A stretch of DNA of 8,780 nucleotides from Thermoproteota archaeon. Lineage in GTDB: Archaea; Thermoproteota; Methanomethylicia; Nezhaarchaeales; WYZ-LMO8. The notes under the pieces are model-generated. The model saw only the letters and a program-made list of their open reading frames with translations, was not told the DNA's origin and did no database searches. The stretch spans positions 1 to 8,780 of the forward strand of contig JAAOZJ010000123.1 in assembly GCA_011605835.1 (NCBI GenBank). Reading direction: 5' to 3'. Position numbers and translations under genes: made by a program. Shown here in pieces: positions 4,714 to 8,780 of this stretch; the first letter of the stretch is position 1, and each line of letters begins with the position of its first letter.

Positions 4714-4950
4714 ATGAAGGTTAAAGTTACTAGGAACTTCCAAATCACGATTCCGGCCGAGATGAGGGAAAAGCTCGAAATAAAAGAAGGAGACTACGTA
4801 GAAGTCATGCTCGATGAACGTGAAGGCGCGATGATTGTAAAGCCCTATAGAAGGAAGTGGACCACGTTAAAGCTCGGCAGAAGGTTAACGCCTGAGGAGA
4901 TCGAGGAAATTGTCAGAGAGGCCACCAACGAGGTCGCGAGTAGTTATTGA
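4714..4950 (+). CDS. vapB: AbrB/SpoVT-type antitoxin (VapB family)
   Basis: A 78-residue protein. Residues 1-46 form a swapped-hairpin AbrB DNA-binding domain, seen in VTRNFQITIPAEMREKL, then the IKEGDYVEV turn and strand and a final MIVKP strand. Residues 50-78 are a short helical tail (LTPEEIEEIVREATNEV) of the type that covers the active site of a PIN toxin. The ATG lies 27 bases after the centre of a strong TATA box, so translation is probably leaderless. The downstream vapC overlaps it by 41 bases. The protein likely represses its own promoter together with the toxin, though no clear palindrome is visible there. It is unrelated to the ribbon-helix-helix-like VapB at 2239-2466. Confidence 0.9.
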   Translation: MKVKVTRNFQITIPAEMREKLEIKEGDYVEVMLDEREGAMIVKPYRRKWTTLKLGRRLTPEEIEEIVREATNEVASSY

Positions 4951-5323
4951 CACAAACGTCCTAGTCTACGCGACGTTTGTTGATAATGAATATCACTATG
5001 AAGCTTATCGCATGCTACAAAGACGTGACGTGGCCATACCCTACATAGTCCTCTACGAGTACTTGTGGGTTTTGGTTAGACTAACGGGGGATGTCGATAT
5101 AGTGATGACGAAGCTCGACGAGCTATCGGACTTCCCACTCATCCACGAGGACCTGAAGATAATGCGTAGAGGGATCTCTATGTTAAAGGAAGACGGCGCT
5201 CCGCTTTCCTTGCTAAATGACTACATAATCCTATCGATAGCCATGTCAGAAGGGGCCCTAGCAACGTACGATAAAGCGTTAAGGAGGTTGGCCGCCAAGA
5301 GACAGGTCGCAGTAATGCCCTAA
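4910..5323 (+). CDS. vapC: VapC-type PIN-domain ribonuclease toxin
   Basis: A 137-residue PIN protein, with all four acidic positions: Asp14 in VVIDTNVLVY, Glu50 in YIVLYEYLWVL, Asp104 in LLNDYIILSIA, and Asp121 in ATYDKALRRL. It should be an active metal-dependent RNase. The only standard start codon before the first conserved strand is TTG 4910, which puts a 41-base overlap with the upstream antitoxin gene; GAGG at 4903-4906 and GAGGAG at 4894-4899 may guide ribosomes there. The first ten residues (MSERPPTRSR) would be an unstructured lead-in. Co-transcribed with the AbrB-type antitoxin from the promoter at 4683-4690. This PIN protein is clearly different from the two others in the window. 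Confidence 0.9.
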   Translation: MSERPPTRSRVVIDTNVLVYATFVDNEYHYEAYRMLQRRDVAIPYIVLYEYLWVLVRLTGDVDIVMTKLDELSDFPLIHEDLKIMRRGISMLKEDGAPLSLLNDYIILSIAMSEGALATYDKALRRLAAKRQVAVMP

Positions 5324-5440
5324 CGCTTACGTGACGTAAGGAAGTCGACGTGCTTTTTAACGATGAAGGAGCTATTTTAAAAGTCTTTGTTGTAGGTCTT
5401 GGGAGGGCGTCGAGCCAGGGCGTCTGCTTTTTCCGCGACC

Positions 5441-5448
5441 TTATAGTA
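5441..5448 (+). promoter_or_regulatory. Possible TATA box of the DUF72 gene
   Basis: TTATAGTA predicts transcription from about 5471, which would leave a leader of roughly 30 bases containing AGAGGT (5489-5494) before the first conserved DUF72 codons at 5501. The match to a TATA consensus is only fair. Confidence 0.3.
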
Positions 5449-5500
5449 AGAATTACGGGAGGCGGTCGAGTTCGAGGACCGTACTTTAAGAGGTCTCGAG

Positions 5501-6202
5501 GTCTACGTCGGCACGTCTGGCTGGCTCTACGACTGGAACGCCGAGGGCACTCTTGACTGGTACGCGAGGGGCTCCGGCCTGAACGCCGTCGAGCTGAACG
5601 CCTCGTTCTACAGGTTCCCCTTCCCCGGTCAAGTGGCCTCTTGGGCTAGAAAGGGCAGGGAGCTCAGGTGGGCCGTCAAGGTCAGCAGGATCATAACCCA
5701 CGTCAAGAGGCTGAAGGAGAATTCCCTCTCCACGTGGGCTAAGTTCAAGAGGCTCTTCGAGCCCATGGATGACCTCATAGACTTCTACTTATTCCAGCTC
5801 CCGCCTAACTTCAAGAAGACTGAGGAGAACGTGAGGCGGCTGAAGCTCTACGCCGAGGAGACAGGCCTGGGTCCCAGGCTCACGGTCGAGTTCAGGGACG
5901 AGTCCTGGTTCAGCGACGAAACCGTCGAGCTCTGTAAGGATCTAGGGATAACTGTCGTCTCCATAGATGCCCCCCTAGGCACTTGGATGGTCAAGAGCGG
6001 GGAGGTCCTCTACCTGAGGATGCACGGCCGCGACGTGTGGTACGCCTACGACTACAGCCGCGAGGAGCTCGAGGAGGTGACTTCAAGGATCTTGGCCTTA
6101 AAGCCGAGGAGGGTCTACGTCTTCTTCAACAACGACCACTGGATGCTCGACAACGCGAGGGCCATGCTTGCTATGCTCAGAAGCGCCTCTACGAGCTCGT
6201 GA
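5501..6202 (+). CDS. DUF72 family TIM-barrel protein, no standard start codon
   Basis: From 5501 the frame encodes about 233 residues matching DUF72 throughout: YVGTSGWLYDWN at the N-terminus, VELNASFYRFP, WAVKVSRIITH, FYLFQLPPNF, VEFRDESWF, YLRMHGRDVWYAYDYS, and VFFNNDHWM near the end. Length is normal for the family. DUF72 proteins are predicted TIM barrels of uncertain function. The frame is open back to 5450, but has no ATG, GTG or TTG before GTG 5633, which lies well inside the conserved barrel and would lose the GTSGW and ELNASFY motifs. AGAGGT at 5489-5494 sits six bases before codon GTC 5501, where a GTG or ATG start would be expected. The C-terminus may also be altered: after about 6175 the frame one base on reads QKRLYELVTV. 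The gene ends convergent with sua5, 64 bases apart. Confidence 0.78.
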   Translation, partial: VYVGTSGWLYDWNAEGTLDWYARGSGLNAVELNASFYRFPFPGQVASWARKGRELRWAVKVSRIITHVKRLKENSLSTWAKFKRLFEPMDDLIDFYLFQLPPNFKKTEENVRRLKLYAEETGLGPRLTVEFRDESWFSDETVELCKDLGITVVSIDAPLGTWMVKSGEVLYLRMHGRDVWYAYDYSREELEEVTSRILALKPRRVYVFFNNDHWMLDNARAMLAMLRSASTSS

Positions 6203-6227
6203 CCGTGACCTAAATCGCTCCAAACTT

Positions 6228-6254
6228 CCAAAAAGCCCCAGACACGGGCCCGTG
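6228..6254 (-). terminator. Possible terminator of the Sua5 gene
   Basis: Downstream of the Sua5 stop on the minus strand lies the palindrome CACGGGCCCGTG (6243-6254), followed about ten bases later by a TTTTT run (6229-6233). T-rich runs end transcription in archaea; the palindrome may help. It lies in the short gap between convergent genes. Confidence 0.35.
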
Positions 6255-6266
6255 CTCGCAAGCTAG

Positions 6267-7340
6267 CTAGACCCTCACCACCGCTCCTCCAGAGGCCTTC
6301 CTGAGCCTATTCATGATCGCCAGCCCGAGGCCCCTCTCCTCGAAGCCCTCGGCGACGGCATAGTCAATGCCCTTGGCGTCCAGCTCCCTGAGCGTAGCGA
6401 ATAGCCTCTTGGCCACTGTGAACAGGTGCTGGCGGGAACCGAGGTCGAGCACCTCCACCCCCAAGTCCAAGTACTCGTCGCGAGTCTCGGAGCTGCAAAG
6501 CACCGCGACCCTCCTGCGACCCTCCTTCGCCCTCGAGGCCAGCACCCTCACCTTGGCCACGACATCGGCTAGCTTGGCGCTGTAGTCGTCCGCCTCCACG
6601 ACGACCAGCTCCGCCTCGGGGGCGTAGTGCTTGTACTTCATGCCGGGCGAGAGGGCCACCTCCGCCTCGCCGTGCCCCCTGGCGTAGTGAGGGATCTCCA
6701 GCCTGACGCCCAAGGCCTTCTCAACCTCCTCTATCGGTAGCGCCCCGGGCCTTAAGAGCCTCGGCGGGCTCGCGGTCAGGTCCACTATCGTTGACTCGAG
6801 GCCGTGTATCGTCTCGCCAGCGTCCACGACCACGTCTATCAGGCCGTAAAGGTCGCTCACCACGTGCTCCGCCCTCGTCGGTGACGGCTTCCCGGACCTG
6901 TTGGCGCTTGGGGCGGCAATGGCCTCTCCGCTCAGCTCTATCAGCTTCAGGGCGACCAAGTGGGCTGGCGACCTCACGGCCACCTTAGAGAGGCCAGCAG
7001 TCACCTCGTCCGGCACCAAGGACCTCTTCCACCAGACGACCGTCAGGGGGCCTGGCCAGAACCTCTCCACTAGCCTCACGACGTCCTCAGGCGGGCTATC
7101 CACAAGCTCCAAGAACATCGAGACGCTGCTCACATGGACTATCAGCGGGTTGTCGAGGGGCCTTCCCTTGACCTCGAATATCCTCTTGACGGCCTCCCTC
7201 TTGGAGATCAGGGCCCCGAGACCGTAGACCGTCTCAGTGGGGAAGGCGACCAGCCCACCTCTCTTGAGGACGTCCGCGGCGTATCTCAAGCTGTCCTCAT
7301 CGGGCCTCTCAGGGTCGACCTTCAATACCACGGTCTCCAC
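6267..7340 (-). CDS. sua5: L-threonylcarbamoyladenylate synthase, Sua5 type
   Basis: A 357-residue full-length Sua5. It makes L-threonylcarbamoyl-AMP from threonine, bicarbonate and ATP, the first step of the t6A37 modification of ANN-decoding tRNAs; the product is used by the archaeal KEOPS complex. The N-terminal YrdC domain (about 1-205) shows FPTETVYGLG (33-42), KGRPLDNPL (58-66), PSANRSG (144-150) and STIVD (183-187). A linker carries SPGMKYKHYAP (231-241), the conserved lid motif of Sua5, and the C-terminal Sua5 domain (about 245-357) ends with GLGLAIMNRLRKAS. Start GTG 7340 has GGAGGG at 7348-7353, seven bases upstream. The TATA-like GTTAAATTG at 7422-7430 predicts its own transcript with a leader near 60 bases. 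All motifs look intact; it is a housekeeping gene. Confidence 0.96.
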   Translation of the reverse strand: METVVLKVDPERPDEDSLRYAADVLKRGGLVAFPTETVYGLGALISKREAVKRIFEVKGRPLDNPLIVHVSSVSMFLELVDSPPEDVVRLVERFWPGPLTVVWWKRSLVPDEVTAGLSKVAVRSPAHLVALKLIELSGEAIAAPSANRSGKPSPTRAEHVVSDLYGLIDVVVDAGETIHGLESTIVDLTASPPRLLRPGALPIEEVEKALGVRLEIPHYARGHGEAEVALSPGMKYKHYAPEAELVVVEADDYSAKLADVVAKVRVLASRAKEGRRRVAVLCSSETRDEYLDLGVEVLDLGSRQHLFTVAKRLFATLRELDAKGIDYAVAEGFEERGLGLAIMNRLRKASGGAVVRV

Positions 7341-7421
7341 GACAGGACCCTCCGTTCGCGGTCTGCTTGTGGCCTACGCCACGCCGTAGCGACAACGCCT
7401 CAGATGCGCATGTGAGGCCCA

Positions 7422-7430
7422 CAATTTAAC
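7422..7430 (-). promoter_or_regulatory. TATA-like element of sua5
   Basis: On the minus strand GTTAAATTG lies between the metallophosphoesterase gene and sua5, predicting transcription from about 7400. It suggests sua5 can be expressed apart from the upstream gene. Confidence 0.35.
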
Positions 7431-7474
7431 CCTCCCCTTGGCCACGACGAAGCGCGGGCCTGCTCCGCAACCCT

Positions 7475-8233
7475 TCAGGCGAAGGCGTACTTCAGCTTGC
7501 CAAGCTCCGGGAACTCGTATACACCAGCCCCAGGCTCAACGACTATCGGCTTGAAGGAGTCCACGTCCACGGACTCCTTGAGCATCGGGGACAGGAGAAG
7601 GCCTCGAGGGCACTCGTTCATCGTCGAGCCGCTGGCCAAGGGTGAGAGGGCTGGCAGAACGACAACCAAGAGCTCCCTCCAAGAGCCTTTCAAGAAGCAC
7701 TTGAACTTCCTCTTGACCCCGAGGCTGTCCCGGACAGCTATGGCCGGATGCTCGTGCCCCATGAGTAACAACTCGGCGCCCTTTGGCACCTCCTCCAGCG
7801 GCTCGTGCCCGTGGACCATGACGTAAGGGCCCTCGACCATGACCGGGTAGTGGAGCTCGACCCCGAACTTCTTCAGGATAGCTATTATGTAGTTGTCGTG
7901 GTTGCCCCTCACCACGTGCACCTTGAGGCCCATGTCTGAGAGCCACTTCAGCAAGTCCTTGACCTCGACCCACTCTTGGCTCGAGGGCACCCCGAACTCG
8001 TGCTTCACGTCGCCGAGTATCACTACCTTCTCTGGCCTCGCTCTCTCGATCATGTCGTTGATCGCCCGCCTCATCTTGGCGTAAGTCGATCGAGGTATGT
8101 AAATGCCCTGCTTCTGCAGGGCTTGCTCGTACCCTATGTGGAGGTCGGCGACTACGAGGGCGCCTCTGTCCTTCAGCACAAGCCCAGGCAGGTCGCCCGC
8201 TACCTCGACGTCCTTCGAGATCCTGAAGCCCAA
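7475..8233 (-). CDS. Calcineurin-like metallophosphoesterase, COG1407 (ICC-like) type
   Basis: About 252 residues with the metal-binding motifs of the calcineurin-like fold: VADLHIGYE (D-x-H), VVILGDVKHEFG, VVRGNHDN and, after a strand, MVHGHEP and LMGHEHP. The GDVKHEFG and DLHIGYE forms are typical of archaeal COG1407 proteins, related to the bacterial ligase-associated phosphoesterase; the substrate in archaea is not known, and a nucleic-acid or cyclic-nucleotide phosphoester is a reasonable guess. The frame is open to an ATG at 8290, but the TATA box at 8270-8276 predicts transcription from about 8247, and AGGTG (8241-8245) lies seven bases before TTG 8233, so the shorter start is chosen; the extra 19 residues would also be odd (YLYGCRTRCSY). 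Ends 134 bases before sua5 starts. It is divergent from the dehydratase gene. Confidence 0.88.
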   Translation of the reverse strand: MGFRISKDVEVAGDLPGLVLKDRGALVVADLHIGYEQALQKQGIYIPRSTYAKMRRAINDMIERARPEKVVILGDVKHEFGVPSSQEWVEVKDLLKWLSDMGLKVHVVRGNHDNYIIAILKKFGVELHYPVMVEGPYVMVHGHEPLEEVPKGAELLLMGHEHPAIAVRDSLGVKRKFKCFLKGSWRELLVVVLPALSPLASGSTMNECPRGLLLSPMLKESVDVDSFKPIVVEPGAGVYEFPELGKLKYAFA

Positions 8234-8269
8234 GTATGAGCACCTTGTGCGACAGCCGTAGAGATAGAC

Positions 8270-8276
8270 CCTTAAA
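8270..8276 (-). promoter_or_regulatory. TATA box deciding the metallophosphoesterase start
   Basis: Minus-strand CTTTAAG predicts a start near 8247, fourteen bases before TTG 8233, with AGGTG in the leader. It lies inside the longer open frame from ATG 8290, which argues that the longer form is not made. Confidence 0.5.
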
Positions 8277-8347
8277 GCCCTATTATACATTAATGAGGGC
8301 GCTCAAGTTGTCGCGCTAGACGTTGGTGCACTCACCGTGATTCTCCA

Positions 8348-8370
8348 TTTAAGACCCTCATCCTTTTATA
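8348..8370 (+). promoter_or_regulatory. Two TATA-like elements before the dehydratase gene
   Basis: TTTAAGA (8348-8354) predicts transcription from about 8377, six bases before ATG 8383. TTTTATA (8364-8370 region) looks stronger but predicts a start near 8393, beyond that ATG. The first fits the chosen start; if the second is used, the protein would have to begin further in, for example after GGAGGT at 8392-8397. Confidence 0.4.
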
Positions 8371-8382
8371 CTTCAAAGCACT

Positions 8383-8780
8383 ATGAGTGTCGGAGGTCGT
8401 AATCTGGATGATAGGAGGGGAGGCTACTTCGAGAGGTTGAGGGGCTACAGGAGAATCATCTACGCGGCAGGGAGGAAACTCGACGAGAATAGGTGGTTCG
8501 AGCACCTGAACGTGAGGCTCACGATCAACGCGATAGCGAAGACCTACGACCTAGCCCCCAGCTACGCCGTGCACTCCGACCTCGTCGGCGAAGAGGTGAA
8601 CGTGCTCAACGCCGTGATGAAGAGTCCGGAGAGCCTCGTGAAGAGGTACAACTACCAAAGGGAACTGAGCCTCAGGCTCGCGACGTGTAACTACAGGTGC
8701 ACTGGATGCGATGCGATAAATTCTCTCTACCCGATAACGAAGCTGGTGGACGAGAGCCGTGGGACCGATTACCACGACAG
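8383..8780 (+). CDS. 4-hydroxybutyryl-CoA dehydratase, N-terminal part (cut by window end)
   Basis: 132 codons are visible with no stop; family members are near 500 residues, so about a quarter is present. The protein belongs to the HpaB/4-hydroxybutyryl-CoA dehydratase family: YFERLRGYRRIIYAAGRKL, LNVRLTINAIAKTYDL, and LATCNYRCTGCDAINSLYP, followed by GTDYHD, line up in order with the clostridial enzyme as I recall it. Cys102 and Cys106 (C-x3-C) match the first two ligands of its [4Fe-4S] cluster; the His and third Cys ligands lie outside the window. The enzyme uses FAD and this cluster to turn 4-hydroxybutyryl-CoA into crotonyl-CoA, a key step of the crenarchaeal 4-hydroxybutyrate carbon-fixation cycles, and can also serve in 4-hydroxybutyrate breakdown. 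An extra Cys109 is close by. Start ATG 8383 fits the family's N-terminal length. Confidence 0.87.
   Translation, partial: MSVGGRNLDDRRGGYFERLRGYRRIIYAAGRKLDENRWFEHLNVRLTINAIAKTYDLAPSYAVHSDLVGEEVNVLNAVMKSPESLVKRYNYQRELSLRLATCNYRCTGCDAINSLYPITKLVDESRGTDYHD

Noticed and set aside
5350..5556. A 68-codon plus-strand frame upstream of the DUF72 gene that might supply its missing start by frameshift
   Set aside because: Its N-terminal part matches nothing in DUF72 and it would add about 50 residues before a domain that already has its normal length; no slippery sequence is seen at the crossover.
7536..8243. A 235-codon minus-strand open frame
   Set aside because: It is rich in Arg, Gly and Pro and lies out of frame inside the metallophosphoesterase gene, which carries all the conserved motifs; a shadow caused by high GC.

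Overview
The window looks like a piece of a thermophilic crenarchaeal (Thermoproteota) chromosome. Three lines of evidence support this: a full-length Sua5 of archaeal type, several TATA-box promoters placed about 26 bases before leaderless or very short-leader starts, and the 5' end of a 4-hydroxybutyryl-CoA dehydratase gene, a key enzyme of the crenarchaeal dicarboxylate/4-hydroxybutyrate and 3-hydroxypropionate/4-hydroxybutyrate carbon-fixation cycles. TTG and GTG starts are common. The genus cannot be fixed from the sequence.

The left 5.3 kb is an accessory island of small toxin-antitoxin-like genes, many duplicated or decayed. In order it holds: an intact retropepsin-like aspartic protease (minus strand); a frameshifted PaREP1/HEPN-like gene (plus) facing an intact paralogue (minus); a short degenerate copy of an antitoxin C-terminus; a classical vapBC pair (minus) with a palindromic operator at its start site; a three-gene plus-strand cassette in which a PIN nuclease gene lies between two related small UPF0175-like putative antitoxin genes that share a perfect 88-bp core; a 330-bp stretch with no clear gene; a second retropepsin-like gene whose catalytic Asp is Asn; the ruins of a minimal nucleotidyltransferase gene; and an AbrB-type vapB with its vapC.

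The right 3.3 kb is ordinary chromosomal sequence: a DUF72 TIM-barrel gene that has lost, or never had, a standard start codon; convergent with it sua5 (tRNA t6A synthesis); then, also minus, a COG1407-type metallophosphoesterase; and, divergent from that, the 4-hydroxybutyryl-CoA dehydratase gene running off the window end.

The most notable signals are the antitoxin-PIN-antitoxin sandwich with its perfectly conserved 88-bp repeat plus a third degenerate fragment, which together suggest recent gene conversion or cassette duplication; the Asp-to-Asn retropepsin; and the nucleotidyltransferase fossil. The PIN cassette is the best candidate for an under-described system. All functions of the small genes are inferred from visible motifs only.
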